A stretch of 64,000 nt of DNA. Source: Microbacterium yannicii. GTDB taxonomy: Bacteria; Actinomycetota; Actinomycetes; Actinomycetales; Microbacteriaceae. Under the pieces are notes generated by a model, which was given only the letters and a program-made list of their open reading frames with translations, was not told the DNA's origin and did no database searches. The translations under genes were made by a program, and so were the position numbers. Of the stretch, positions 36,185 to 48,400 are shown piece by piece. The DNA lies in assembly GCF_024055635.1 (NCBI RefSeq), contig NZ_JAMXMB010000001.1, positions 1-64,000 on the forward strand. Direction: 5' to 3'. The first letter of the stretch is position 1, and each line of letters opens with the position of its first letter.

Positions 36185-39100
36185 ATGAAGTCTTTCACCT
36201 GGCTTCGAGCGCGCCCCCGCGCCCTCGCTTCCGCCGGCGCCGTCACTGCGGCTGCTGTCACGATCACCACTCTCGCGTTCGTCTATCAGGGCGTGCCCAC
36301 CACCGAGGTCGACCTCCACGACGGCGGCGTCTGGGTCACCAAGCAGTCGAGCCTCCTCGTCGGTCACTTCAACCACGAGTCGCAGGTGCTCGACGGAGGG
36401 CTCCGCACCACCAGTGACGACTACGACATCCTCCAGTCCGGCTCGACCGTGCTGCTGGTCGACCGGGCCGGCTCCGCCCTCAGCGTGATCGACCCCGGCA
36501 TGGTGGCGATGTCGGGCGCTGCCGGCATGCCCGGTGACGCCGACGTGGCGCTCGGTGGCGACACCGTCGCGATCCTCGATCGCTCGTCCGGCGACCTGTG
36601 GGTCGTCCCGAGCCAGAGCGTCGGCTCGTTCCAGATCGAAGGCACCGACCCGATCGTGAACGTCGGCAAGGGAGCGGATGCCGCGGTGGGCGTGGACGGC
36701 GTCGTCTACGCGGTCGCACCCGAGTCCGGCGAGCTGGTGACGATCCGCACCGGCTCCGACGGCGCGCCCGAAGACCCGGTGCGCAGCGGTCTGCCGGATG
36801 TCGACGAGAAGGCCGAGCTCTCGGTCACCGCGGTCGGCGACAAGCCGGTCGTGCTCGACAGCTCCACCGGCACGGTCATCGTCGACGGCCGCGCGACGAT
36901 CGTCGACGGGGGACGCAACGCCGTGCTCCAGCAGGTCTCCGCGGCGGCGGACGCGGTGTCGCTCTCCACGGAGTCGGCGTTCGTGCGCGTGCCATTCGAC
37001 GGGTCGAAGCCCACCACCGTGAAGGCCGGCCCCGAGGGTGCGCCCGCAGAGCCGGTCTGGCTCGACGGCTGCGGCTATGCCGCGTGGACCGGCTCGGGAC
37101 GGTTCGTCCGCGACTGCGCCGGCGACGGCGACGATCTCGCCGTCGACATCGAGGGCATCGAGCCCACGTCGCTGCTCAAGTTCCGCGTGAACCGCGACGT
37201 GGTGGTGCTCAACGACATCGTCGGCGGCGCCACGTGGATGGCGGCGGAGGATCTGCAGCGCGTCGACAACTGGGACGAGATCACGCCGCCCGAGGGCGAG
37301 ACCGAGGACGACGAGCAGACCACCGAGGAGACCACCGAGACGGTGCTCCCGGAACGGTCCGAGATCAACACGCCGCCCGACGCGAACGACGACGACCTCG
37401 GTGTGCGCCCCGGCCGCACCACGATCCTTCCCCTGCTCGACAACGACAGCGATCCCGACGGCGACGTGCTCACGACGCGCGTGCTGGACGGCGGTCCTTC
37501 GGTCGGTGAGGTGCAGTCGATCGACAACGGCCGCGCGCTGCAGATCGCGGTCCCCGAAGACGCGCAGGGCACGACATCCTTCACCTACGAGGTCGCCGAC
37601 GGCCGCGGCGGCACCGACACCGCGAGGGTGTCGCTGGCCGTACACGGCTGGGACATGAATGCGCCACCGACGCAGAAGCGCGTCACGACGGTGGCGGTGG
37701 AGGCCGGCGGCACGATCACGTACAACGTCCTGCCCGACTGGATCGACCCGGACGGCGACGACGTGTTCCTGAGCTCCGTCGTGCCCGCCGAGGGCGACGA
37801 GGCCGACTTCACATCGGACGGCCGCATCACCTATCGCGCCGTCGGCGGGACGCAGGGCCGGAAGGACGTCGAGATCACCGTCTCGGACGGCTCCGACGTG
37901 ACGGTCGGCGCCGTGCGGTTCGACGTGCGGCCGGTGGGCTCGATCGATCCCGTGACGAACGCGGACTACGTCGCCGTGCGAACGGGCCAGACCGCCACCG
38001 TGTCGCCGCTGGCCAACGATGTCGGCGCCGGACGGGAGCCGCTGCGCCTGGCACGCGTCGATCCTGTGACGGGCGCCGACATCGTGCCCGACTACTCCAG
38101 CAAGACCTTCTCCTTCCGCTCGGCCACGCCCGGCACGTACTACGTCCAGTACCTGGTCGCCGCGGGCGCTGCGGGCATCCCGGGCATCGTGCGGGTCGAC
38201 GTCATCCCCGAGGGCGAGACCGATCTGCCACCGGTCGCGGTGCGCGACGTGGCGCTCCTGCCGAGCGGCGGCGAGGTGCTCGTCAACGTGCTGACGAACG
38301 ACTCCGATCCGTCCGGCGGCATTCTCGTCGTCCAGTCCGTCACCGTCGAGCCGAACTCGGGCATCGCGGTGGCGGTGCTCAACCACGAGACGCTGCGCAT
38401 CAGCGACCAGGCCGCGCTGTCGGAGCAGGTGCGCATCTCGTACCGCATCTCGAACGGCTCGCAGTCCGCCGAGGGCGATGTCATCGTCATCCCGATCCCC
38501 GCCCCCGCGCAGCTGCGGCCACCGGTCGCCAACGACGACCAGGTCGTGGTGCGCGCCGGCGATGTGGTGACGATCCCGGTGCTCGACAACGACTACCACC
38601 CGAACGGCGACACCATCCACGTCGCGCCCGACCTCGTGCCGCCGCTCACCGATCCCGACGACGGCGAGGTCTTCGTCTCGCAGGACACCGTGCGCTTCCG
38701 CGCGTCCGAGAAGACCGGCACCGTCTACGCGACCTACGAGGCGGTGGACAGCACGGGGCAGAAGGACGCCGGCTACATCACCATTCAGGTGATCCCCGTC
38801 AACGCCGACACCAACGCGGCCCCCCGCCCGCGCGACCTCACCGCCCGTGTTCTCGCCGGCAGCCGGGTGAACATCGCGGTGCCGCTGGACGGCATCGACG
38901 ACGACGGGGACTCCGTCGAGCTCGTCGGACTCGCGTCGTCGCCCGGCAAGGGCCGCATCGTCGAGACGGGGTCGGACCACCTCGTCTACCAGGCCTTCGA
39001 CGACACCGCGGGCGTCGACACCTTCACGTACCGTGTGCGCGACCGGCTCGGCGCCGAGTCCACGGCCACGATTCGCATCGGCATCGCGCCCCCGGAGGGC

Positions 39101-42100
39101 GTGAACCAGGCACCCTACGCGGTCAAGGACTCCGTCATCATGCGCCCCGACCGCTCGGTCGCGGTGCCGGTGCTCGCCAACGACTCCGACCCCGACGGCG
39201 ACGAGTTCGGCATCGTCAAGAACGGCCTGATCCTGCCCGACGTCCCGGGGCTGACGGCGAAGGTGCAGGGCAACCGCGTCGTCGTCACGTCGCCCTCCGA
39301 GGCCGTCGAGACATCGCTGCGCTATACCATCCGCGACGCCCGCGGCGCCGAGGCGAAGGCCGTGCTGCAGATCACCGTCGCCGACGACGTGCCGCTGCAG
39401 AAGCCGATCGCGCGGGACGACTACGTCCGCGCCGCCGACGTCGAGGAGGGTGTCGTCGATCTCGAGGTGCTCGCCAACGACGAGGATCCCGACGGCACCG
39501 TCGAGGACCTCGACCTGACCGTGGCGGACGCGAAGTCTCGCGTGCTGGCCGACGGCAAGGTGCGGATCACGCTCGACGACGCCGACCGGCTCGCGACCTA
39601 CACCGTCGTCGACCGCGACGGGAACGAGGCATCCGCGTTCATCCACATCCCGTCGCTGTCGTCGTTGCCGCCCACGCTGCTGTCGACCGAGCCGGTCGAG
39701 GTCAAGAGCGGCGAGACCGTCGAGCTGCCGCTCGCCGACCACGTCCGCGCCGCCGGCGGCGGCAAGGTGGTCATCACGGAGGCTGCCAAGGTCACGGCGG
39801 CGCACCACGACGGCTCCTCGCTCATCAAGGACCAGACGACCCTGGTGTACACGTCGGCGGCCGGCTACTTCGGCCCCGACGCGATCACGTTCGAGGTCAC
39901 CGACGGCACAGGCCCCGACGACCCCGAAGGTCGCAAGGCGACGCTGTCGCTGCCCATCACGGTGCTGCCGCCCGAGAACCAGCAGCCGACGTTCGTCAAC
40001 GGACAGATGGATGTCGCGCCGGGCGAGGATCCCGCGGCGCTCGACCTCGCCGGCCTGACCACGGATCCCGATCCGGAGGACGCGGAGCGCATCGAGTACA
40101 CGATCGTCGGCGGAGCACCCGACGGCATGACGGCATCCGTCGAGCGCGACCAGCTGCGCGTGAGTGCGGCGGCCGACACGAAGAAGGGCACCGCCGCGAC
40201 GATCCGCCTGCGCATCGACGACGGTACGACCGAGCCCGTCGAGGGCGCCGTCACCGTGCGGGTGATCGCGTCCACGCGCGACCTGCCGATGGCGAACGAC
40301 GACATCGTCCCCGAGGCGCACCAGGGCAAGACGGTCACGGTGCCGGTGCTCGGCAACGACGTGAACCCCTTCCCGGACAAGCCGTTGAAGGTGACCTCCA
40401 CGATCCTCGAGACCGGGCAGGGCGACGCCGACGTGGCGGGCGACCAGGTCACGGTCACGCCCGACGCGAAGTTCTTCGGCACGATGGTCGTGCGCTACCG
40501 CGTCCAGGACGCCACCGGCGATCCCGACCGCGAGGTCGAGGGGCGCATCCGGCTGACGGTGCAGGGCAAGCCCGATGCGCCGGGCACGCCCGTGGTCTCG
40601 AGCGTGCAGGACCGCACCGTCGTGCTGTCGTGGACTCCGCCGGCCAACAACGGCGCCGAGATCGAGCGCTATCTCGTGACCTCCGTCGCGGGGAACTACA
40701 CGAAGGAGTGCCTGGCGACCACGTGCACGCTCGACGGCCTCACGAACAACGTGAAATACAACTTCACGGTGGTCGCCGAGAACCGCGTGGGCGCGTCCGA
40801 CCCGTCGGCGCCGTCGGAGGAGGCGCGCCCCGATGCGCGGCCCGACACCCCTGCCGCTCCGACGCTGACCTTCGGCGACAAGAGCCTGAACGTGGCGTGG
40901 GTCACCCCGTCCACCCCCGGCTCTCCGGTCCAGCACTACACGCTGGAGATCTCGCCGGCACCCCCCTCGGGCATCTCGCAGAAGACCGAGGTCGTCGGCA
41001 ATTCGATCGTGTGGGACGGGCTGCAGAACGGCGTCGCGTACCAGGTGCGCGTACAGGCCCACAACCTCGCGCCCGACCCGTCGAGCCCGAGCCCATGGTC
41101 GGTGACCGAGATCCCCGCGAAGGCGCCGGATGCGCCGGGCGCCCCCACGACCGCGCGGCTCGAGCCGGTCGGCGCGCAGGCGCAGATCCGCGTCTCGTGG
41201 AACAAGCCGGCTGACAACGGCGACGCCATCGACGGCTACCAGCTCGACGTGATGCAGGGCGGGAGCGTCCTGAACTCGATCCCCGTGTCGGCCGGGGAGA
41301 CGAGCCAGGCGGTCGTCGTCAACACCTCCACCGCGGACTACACCTTCCGGGTGAGGGCGCAGAACAAGGCGGGCTGGGGTGCGTTCAGCGCCAACTCCGC
41401 GCCGCAGCGCGGCTTCACGCCGCCGGGGGCGCCGCCGAACGTCTCGGCCGACACACCGAGCGGCAACAGCTCGATCAGGGTGTCGTACGGCGCGGCCGCC
41501 GGTAACGGCGCGAGCACCGGCGAGCTGAGCTACCAGTACTCGCTCAACGGCGGGAACTGGGCGGGGATGCCGGGGAACAACATCATCGGCGGGCTGTCGA
41601 ACGGCACGACGTACACCGTGCGTGTGCGGGCCGTCGCCACCGTCGGGGGAGTGCAGGAGCCGGGCGCTGCCTCGGCGCCGTCGAACTCCGTCATCCCGTA
41701 CGGCCCGGTCAACAACCCGAGCGTCTCGGCATCGGCCAGCGGCCGGAGCATCACCTACCAATGGAACGCACCCAGCGGCAACGGCCGCGCCATCACGCAG
41801 ATGCAGATCCGCATCGACGGCGGCGGGTGGCAGAACGTGGCGAACAGCGGCTCGACGACCGGCAACTACGGCTACGCCGAGACGCACCGCGTCGAGGCGC
41901 GCGCGCAGGATGCCGCCGGTCAGTGGAGCGGGGTCGTCGCCGACTCTGCCCGGACGGTGGATCCGCCGCAACCGCGCGCGTGGACCAGCCGAGGCTCCAG
42001 CGCGGCCGGCATGCCCGGCTGCGACTCGGCCGCGTGCTCGTACTTCGTCTTCAACGTCGAGAACTGGGTGCCGGGTACATACACGCTGAGCTGCAACGAC

Positions 42101-42247
42101 TCCGAGGGGCGTTGGAGCAGCAACTCCTACCAGGTCGGAGCGAATGACAGCGTGCGTCTGAGCTGCTACTCGGGCTATGCCGGGGCGAAGTGGGTGAGCT
42201 ACAGCGGGCCAGGCGGATCCGGCGATGCCCAGTCCACGGCCTGGTAG
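36185..42247 (+). CDS. Giant membrane-anchored Ig-like/fn3 surface protein, copy 1
   Basis: This 2,020-residue protein has a basic N-terminus and one hydrophobic segment (about 14-33, ending AFVYQG), so it is probably anchored with the rest outside. Residues about 35-370 look like a beta-propeller (repeats ending VLLVDRAGSALSVIDPG, VAILDRSSGDLWVV). After an acidic Glu/Thr linker come about 11 Ig/cadherin-like modules (about 398-1460) marked by VPVLDNDxxPDGD calcium-site-like loops, for example at 425, 710, 800, 1000 and 1095. Five fn3 modules follow from about 1465, 1554, 1649, 1746 and 1840. A C-terminal ~90 residues has four Cys (CDSAACSYF, SCNDS, SCYSG). No sorting signal is seen. It is closely similar to the next gene. 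Likely a stalk-like adhesin or envelope scaffold. Confidence 0.88.
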   Translation: MKSFTWLRARPRALASAGAVTAAAVTITTLAFVYQGVPTTEVDLHDGGVWVTKQSSLLVGHFNHESQVLDGGLRTTSDDYDILQSGSTVLLVDRAGSALSVIDPGMVAMSGAAGMPGDADVALGGDTVAILDRSSGDLWVVPSQSVGSFQIEGTDPIVNVGKGADAAVGVDGVVYAVAPESGELVTIRTGSDGAPEDPVRSGLPDVDEKAELSVTAVGDKPVVLDSSTGTVIVDGRATIVDGGRNAVLQQVSAAADAVSLSTESAFVRVPFDGSKPTTVKAGPEGAPAEPVWLDGCGYAAWTGSGRFVRDCAGDGDDLAVDIEGIEPTSLLKFRVNRDVVVLNDIVGGATWMAAEDLQRVDNWDEITPPEGETEDDEQTTEETTETVLPERSEINTPPDANDDDLGVRPGRTTILPLLDNDSDPDGDVLTTRVLDGGPSVGEVQSIDNGRALQIAVPEDAQGTTSFTYEVADGRGGTDTARVSLAVHGWDMNAPPTQKRVTTVAVEAGGTITYNVLPDWIDPDGDDVFLSSVVPAEGDEADFTSDGRITYRAVGGTQGRKDVEITVSDGSDVTVGAVRFDVRPVGSIDPVTNADYVAVRTGQTATVSPLANDVGAGREPLRLARVDPVTGADIVPDYSSKTFSFRSATPGTYYVQYLVAAGAAGIPGIVRVDVIPEGETDLPPVAVRDVALLPSGGEVLVNVLTNDSDPSGGILVVQSVTVEPNSGIAVAVLNHETLRISDQAALSEQVRISYRISNGSQSAEGDVIVIPIPAPAQLRPPVANDDQVVVRAGDVVTIPVLDNDYHPNGDTIHVAPDLVPPLTDPDDGEVFVSQDTVRFRASEKTGTVYATYEAVDSTGQKDAGYITIQVIPVNADTNAAPRPRDLTARVLAGSRVNIAVPLDGIDDDGDSVELVGLASSPGKGRIVETGSDHLVYQAFDDTAGVDTFTYRVRDRLGAESTATIRIGIAPPEGVNQAPYAVKDSVIMRPDRSVAVPVLANDSDPDGDEFGIVKNGLILPDVPGLTAKVQGNRVVVTSPSEAVETSLRYTIRDARGAEAKAVLQITVADDVPLQKPIARDDYVRAADVEEGVVDLEVLANDEDPDGTVEDLDLTVADAKSRVLADGKVRITLDDADRLATYTVVDRDGNEASAFIHIPSLSSLPPTLLSTEPVEVKSGETVELPLADHVRAAGGGKVVITEAAKVTAAHHDGSSLIKDQTTLVYTSAAGYFGPDAITFEVTDGTGPDDPEGRKATLSLPITVLPPENQQPTFVNGQMDVAPGEDPAALDLAGLTTDPDPEDAERIEYTIVGGAPDGMTASVERDQLRVSAAADTKKGTAATIRLRIDDGTTEPVEGAVTVRVIASTRDLPMANDDIVPEAHQGKTVTVPVLGNDVNPFPDKPLKVTSTILETGQGDADVAGDQVTVTPDAKFFGTMVVRYRVQDATGDPDREVEGRIRLTVQGKPDAPGTPVVSSVQDRTVVLSWTPPANNGAEIERYLVTSVAGNYTKECLATTCTLDGLTNNVKYNFTVVAENRVGASDPSAPSEEARPDARPDTPAAPTLTFGDKSLNVAWVTPSTPGSPVQHYTLEISPAPPSGISQKTEVVGNSIVWDGLQNGVAYQVRVQAHNLAPDPSSPSPWSVTEIPAKAPDAPGAPTTARLEPVGAQAQIRVSWNKPADNGDAIDGYQLDVMQGGSVLNSIPVSAGETSQAVVVNTSTADYTFRVRAQNKAGWGAFSANSAPQRGFTPPGAPPNVSADTPSGNSSIRVSYGAAAGNGASTGELSYQYSLNGGNWAGMPGNNIIGGLSNGTTYTVRVRAVATVGGVQEPGAASAPSNSVIPYGPVNNPSVSASASGRSITYQWNAPSGNGRAITQMQIRIDGGGWQNVANSGSTTGNYGYAETHRVEARAQDAAGQWSGVVADSARTVDPPQPRAWTSRGSSAAGMPGCDSAACSYFVFNVENWVPGTYTLSCNDSEGRWSSNSYQVGANDSVRLSCYSGYAGAKWVSYSGPGGSGDAQSTAW

Positions 42248-42274
42248 CGGCGGCCTCGCACCGCCGCCGCCGAT

Positions 42275-42473
42275 CGATGGGTGTTTGTCCCCATCGATCG
42301 GCTCTGATCAGGCGGATTATCATCGTCGTAGTTGACACTTCCCGTCCAATCGCGTTCCGTCTGTCGGGTTAGGCTGGACTGTTCCCTGATGTCTTCGGTG
42401 AGCGCCGGACGCCCCACGTCCGGTCTCGGCGCCACGTAGAGACGCACGACACCCCGGAGGAGGCCGAGGTTCG
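42275..42473 (+). promoter_or_regulatory. Promoter and leader of giant gene 2
   Basis: The stem-loop here is extended to 11 perfect base pairs (42271-42281 with 42290-42300) around the same TGTTTGTC loop. TTGACACTTCCCGTCC (42332-42347) and -10 TAGGCT (42370-42375) follow, then a ~92-nt leader ending in GGAGGAGGCCGAGG before the ATG. TTGACA reads TGGCA in copy 1, so promoter strength may differ. The hairpin may also terminate transcripts from gene 1. Confidence 0.7.
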
Positions 42474-45400
42474 ATGAGGTCTTCCGCATGGCTGCGCGCT
42501 CGTCCGCGCGCGCTCGCATCCGCGGGTGCGGTGACAGCCGCGGCCGTCACACTCACGACGCTCGCGTTCGTCTATCAGGGTGTCCCCACCACCGAGGTCG
42601 ACCTCCATGACGGCGGCGTGTGGGTGACGAAGCAGTCGAGTCTCATGGTCGGTCACTTCAACCATGAGTCGCAGGTGCTCGACGGAGGGCTCCGCACGAC
42701 CAGCGACGACTACGACATCCTTCAGTCGGGCAGCACGGTCCTCCTCGTCGACAGCGCCGGCTCCGCGGTCAGCGTGATTGATCCGGGGATGGTCGCGTTG
42801 TCGGGGGCTGCGAGCCTGCCCGGCGACGCGAAGGTGGTGCTGGGCGGCACGACGGCCGCCATCCTCGACCGCGCGTCGGGCGATCTGTGGGTGCTGCCTG
42901 CCGAAGGCATCGGATCGTTCCAGATCGAGGGGACCGATCCGACGACGAATCTCGGCGAGGGGGCGGATGTCGCCGTCGGCGTCGACGGCATCGTGCACGG
43001 CGCGTCAGCGGAGACCGCGGAGCTGGTCACCATCCGGATGGGCGCCGACGACGCCCCCGAGAAGCCGGAACGCGCCGCGCTGCCCGGTGTCGACAAGAAG
43101 TCCACGCTGTCGATCACCTCGGTCGGCGACAAGGCCGTGGTGCTCGACACCTCCGACGGCACGGTCATCGCGGACGGTCGGGAGACCGAGGTCGACGGCG
43201 GGCGCGATGCCGTGCTGCAGCAAGCCTCCGCCGCCGCGGACGCCGTCTCGGTGTCGACGGCTTCCTCGCTGGTGCGTGTGCCCTTCGACGGCTCCGAGCC
43301 GACGACGGTGAAGGCCGGCGGCGAGGGCGCGCCGGCCTATCCGGTGTGGCTCGACGGCTGCGCCTACGCGGCCTGGAGCGGCTCCGGCCGCTTCGTGCGC
43401 GACTGCGCGGGTGACGCCGGCGATCTGGATGCCGACATCGACGGCGTCGAGCCCACGTCGCTGCTGCAATTCCGCGTGAACCGCGACGTCGTGGTGCTCA
43501 ACGACATCGTCGGCGGCGCCACGTGGATGGCGGCCGAAGATCTGCAGCGCGTCGACAACTGGGACGAGCTGACCCCGCCCGAAGGCGAGACCGAGGACGA
43601 CGAGCAGACCACCGAGGAGACCACCGAGACGGTCCTCCCGGAGCGCTCCGAGATCAACACGCCGCCTGATGCCAACGACGACGACCTCGGTGTCCGTCCG
43701 GGCCGCACCACGATCCTCCCGCTGCTCGACAACGACAGCGACCCTGACGGCGACGTCCTGACGACGCGGGTCCTCGACGGGGGCCCGTCGATCGGCCAGG
43801 TGCAGTCGATCGACAACGGCCGCGCGCTGCAGATCGCGGTCCCCGAGGACGCTTCGGGGTCGGCATCCTTCAGTTACGAGGTCTCGGACGGCCGCGGCGG
43901 CACCGACACCGCGCGCGTCTCGCTGTCGGTGCACGGCTGGGACGTCAACGCGCCGCCGACCCAGAAACGCGTGACGACCGTCGCCATCGAAGCGGGCGGC
44001 ACCATCACCTACAACGTGCTGCCCGACTGGATCGACCCCGACGGCGACGACGTCTTCCTCGGCGCAGTGACGCCCGCGGAGGGCGACGAGGCCGACTACA
44101 CGTCGGACGGCCGCATCACCTATCGCGCCGTCGGCGGGACGCAGGGCCGCAAGGATGTCGAGATCTCGGTCTCCGACGGGACCGATGTCACGGTCGGCAC
44201 GATCCGCTTCGACGTTCGTCCGGTCGGCTCCATCGACCCGGTGACCAATGCCGACTACATCGCCGTCCGCACTGGGCAGACGGCGACTGTGTCGCCCCTC
44301 GTCAACGATGTGGGCGCCGGTCGCGAACCGCTGCGCCTCGCCCGCGTCGATCCCGTCTCGGGCGCCGACATCGTGCCGGACTACGCCAACAAGACCTTCA
44401 CCTTCCGCTCTGCGACCCCCGGCACGTACTACGTGCAGTACATGGTGGCGGCCGGCGCCGCGGGCGTGCCCGGCATCGTGCGGGTCGATGTGATCCCCGA
44501 AGGGGAGACCGATCTGCCGCCGGTGGCGGTGCGCGACGTGGCGCTCCTGCCGAGCGGCGGGGGAGTGCTCGTCAACGTGCTGACGAACGACTCCGACCCG
44601 TCCGGCGGCATCCTGGTGGTGCAGTCGGTGACGGTCGAGCCGAACTCGGGCATCGCGGTCGCGGTGCTCAACCACGAGACGCTGCGCATCAGCGACCAGG
44701 CCGCGCTTTCGGAGCAGGTGCGCATCACGTATCGCATCTCCAACGGCTCGCAGTCCGCCGAGGGCGATGTCATCGTCATCCCCATCCCGGCGCCCGCGCA
44801 GCTGCGCCCGCCGGTCGCCAACGACGACCAGGTCGTGGTGCGCGCCGGCGACGTCGTGACCATCCCGGTGCTCGACAACGACTACCACCCGAACGGCGAC
44901 ACCATCCACGTCGCACCCGACCTCGTGCCCCCGCTGATCGAGCCCGAGGACGGCGAGGCCTTCGTCTCGCAGGACACCGTGCGCTTCCGGGCATCGGACA
45001 AGCCGGGCACCGTCTATGCCACCTACGAGGTCGTCGACAGCACCGGCCAGAAGGACGCCGGCTACATCACCATCCAGGTGATCCCCGTCAACGACGAGAC
45101 GAACGCCGCTCCCCGCCCGCGCGACCTCACGGCGCGCGTGCTCGGCGGGACCCGGGTGCGCATCGCCGTGCCGCTGGACGGCATCGACGCGGACGGCGAC
45201 TCGGTCGAGCTGGTCGGTTTGGCCTCGTCGCCGAGCAAGGGCCGGATCACCGAGACCGGCTCCGACTACCTGATCTACGAGGCGTTCGACGACACCGCGG
45301 GCGTCGACACCTTCGCCTATCGCGTGCGCGACCGCCTCGGCGCGGAGGCTACGGCGACGATCCGCGTCGGGATCGCCCCCGCCGAGGGCGTCAACCAGGC

Positions 45401-48400
45401 GCCGTATGCGGTCAAGGACTCCGTCATCATGCGCCCCGACCGCTCGGTCGCCGTGCCCGTGCTCGCCAACGACTCCGACCCCGACGGCGACGAGTTCGGC
45501 ATCGTCAAGAACGGGCTCATCCTGCCCGACGTCGCAGGCCTCGAGGCGAAGGTCGAAGGCAACCGCGTCGTCGTGACCTCGCCGTCGGAGCCGGTGGAGA
45601 CGTCGCTGCAGTACACGATCCGCGATGCCCGGGGCGCCGAGGCGAAGGCCGTGCTGCAGATCACGGTCGCCGACGACGTCCCGCTCCAGCGTCCGATCGC
45701 GCGCGACGACTACGTGCGCGCGGCCGATGTGGAGGACGGGGTCGTCGATCTCGAGGTGCTCGTCAACGACGAGGATCCCGACGGCACGGTCGAAGACCTC
45801 GACCTGAAGGTCGCCGATGCGGATTCGCGGGTGCTGGCCAACGGCAAGGTCCGGGTCACGCTGGGCGACGCCGACCGCCTCGCGACCTACACGATCACCG
45901 ACCGCGACGGCAACGCGGCATCCGCCTTCATCCACATCCCCGCTCTCTCGTCGCTGCCGCCGACGCTGGTCTCCACCGAGCCGATCGAGGTCGAGAGCGG
46001 CGAGACCGTCGAGCTGCCTCTCTCGGAGCACGTGCGGTCCGCTGACGGCGGCAAGGTCGTCATCACGGAGGCAGCGAAGGTCACCGCGGCACACAACGAC
46101 GGGTCCTCGCTCATCAAGGACCAGACCACGCTCGTCTACACGTCGGCCCCTGGGTTCTTCGGTCCCGACGCCATCACGTTCGAGGTCACCGACGGCACCG
46201 GCCCCGACGACCCGGAGGGGCGCAAGGCCACCCTGACCCTGCCGATCACCGTGCTGCCGCCCGAGAACCAGCAGCCGACGTTCGTCAACGGGCAGATGGA
46301 TGTCGCACCCGGCGAGGACGCCACGTCGCTCGACCTCGGCGGGCTGACCACCGACCCCGACCCCGAGGACGCGGACCGCCTGGAGTTCGACATCGTCGGA
46401 GGGTCGCCGGACGGCATGACGGCGTCGATCAAGGACGACGAGCTGCTCGTCAGCGCCGCCGCGGAGACGAAGAAGGGCACCGCCGCGACGCTCCGTCTGC
46501 GAATCACCGACGGGACCACCGAGCCGATCGAGGGCACCGTGACGATCCGCGTGATCGCATCGACACGCGAACTGCCCACGGCCAACGACGACGTGATCGA
46601 CGAGGCCCATCAGGGCAAGACCATCACGGTCCCCGTGCTGAGCAACGACGTGAACCCGTTCCCCGGCAAGCCGCTGAAGGTGACCACCGCGGTCCTCGAG
46701 ACCGGTCAGGGCGACGTCGACGTGGCGGGGGACCAGGTGCAGGTCACGCCCGACGCGAAGTTCTTCGGCACGATGGTCGTGCGCTACCGCGTCCAGGACG
46801 CCACCGGCGATCCCGACCGGGAGGTCGAGGGCCGCATCCGGCTCACCGTGCAGGGCAAGCCCGACGCCCCCGGCACGCCGACCGTCTCGAGCGTGCAGGA
46901 CCGCACCGTCGTGCTGTCGTGGACTCCGCCGGCCAACAACGGCGCCGAGATCGAGCGGTACCTCGTCTCGTCCACCGCGGGGAACTACACGAAGGAGTGC
47001 CTGGCGACCACGTGCACGCTCGACGGTCTGACGAACAACGTCGAATACAACTTCACGGTGGTGGCCGAGAACCGCGTCGGCCCGTCCGACCCCTCGGCGC
47101 CGTCCGAGACCGCGCGCCCCGATGCGCGTCCGGACACACCGGCCGCACCGTCGCTCGTCTTCGGCGACCGCAGCCTCTCCGTGTCGTGGGTGACTCCGAC
47201 AACGCCGGGCTCCCCTGTCGAGAAGTACAACCTCGAGATCTCGCCCGCGCCCCCGTCGGGCATCAGCCAGAAGGCCGACGTCGTCGGCAATTCGATCGTG
47301 TGGGACGGGCTGCAGAACGGCGTCGCGTACCAGGTGCGGGTGCAGGCCCTCAACCGCGCGCCCGAGCCGTCGAGCTGGAGCCCGTGGTCGGTGAGTGAGA
47401 TCCCGGCCAGAGCGCCCGACGCGCCCGCCGCCCCGACGACCGCGCGCCTTCAGCCCGTGGGATCGCAGGCCCAGATGCAGGTGGCCTGGAAGGCTCCCGC
47501 CGACAACGGCGATGCCATCTCGGGCTACCAGCTCGACGTCCTCCGCGGATCGTCGCTGGTCAACTCCATCCCCGTCGCAGCGGGGCAGACGAGCCAGGCC
47601 GTCGTCGTGGACACGTCGACCACCGACTACACGTTCCGGGTGCGCGCGCAGAACAAGGCCGGTTGGGGTCAGTTCAGCGCGACCTCGGCGCCGCAGCGCG
47701 CGTTCACGCCGCCCGGGGCTCCGACCAACGTGACCGCGCGCGAGGGCGACCGTTCGCTCACCGTCAACTTCCAGGCCGGAGCGTCCAACGGGGCGAACTC
47801 CAACGAACTGAGCTACCAGGCATCCGTCAACAACGGCGGCTGGCAGGCGATCGCCGGCAACGGCGCCGCCATCGGGGGACTGACGAACGGGACGAACTAC
47901 ACCGTGCGGGTGCGGGCCGTCGCCACCGTCAACGGTGTGAGCGAGCCCGGCGCCGAGTCGGCCCCCTCCAACACCGTGAAGCCCTATGGGCCCGTGCGCA
48001 ACCCGAACGTGAGCGCGAAAGCGAGCGGTACGAGCATCACCTTCAGCTGGAGCCCCCCGGCTGAGAACGGTCGCGCCATCACGGCGATGCAGATCCGCAT
48101 CGACGGCGGCGGGTGGCAGGACGTGGCGCTGAACAACTCGCGGACCAACAACTACGGCTACAGCGAACGCCACACCATCGAGGCGCGCGCTCAGGATGCC
48201 GCCGGCCAGTGGAGCGGGATCGCCTCGGATGCCGCCACCACGGTGGCTCCGCCTCAGCCGAAGGTGTGGGTCACGAAGGGCAGCTCCGCGCAGGGACAGG
48301 ACAACTGCAGCACCGCGCAGTGCGCGTACTTCCTGGTGCACACCCAGAACTTCCCCGCAGGCGACTACACCGTCCACTGCAACGCCACGGGACCCTACGG

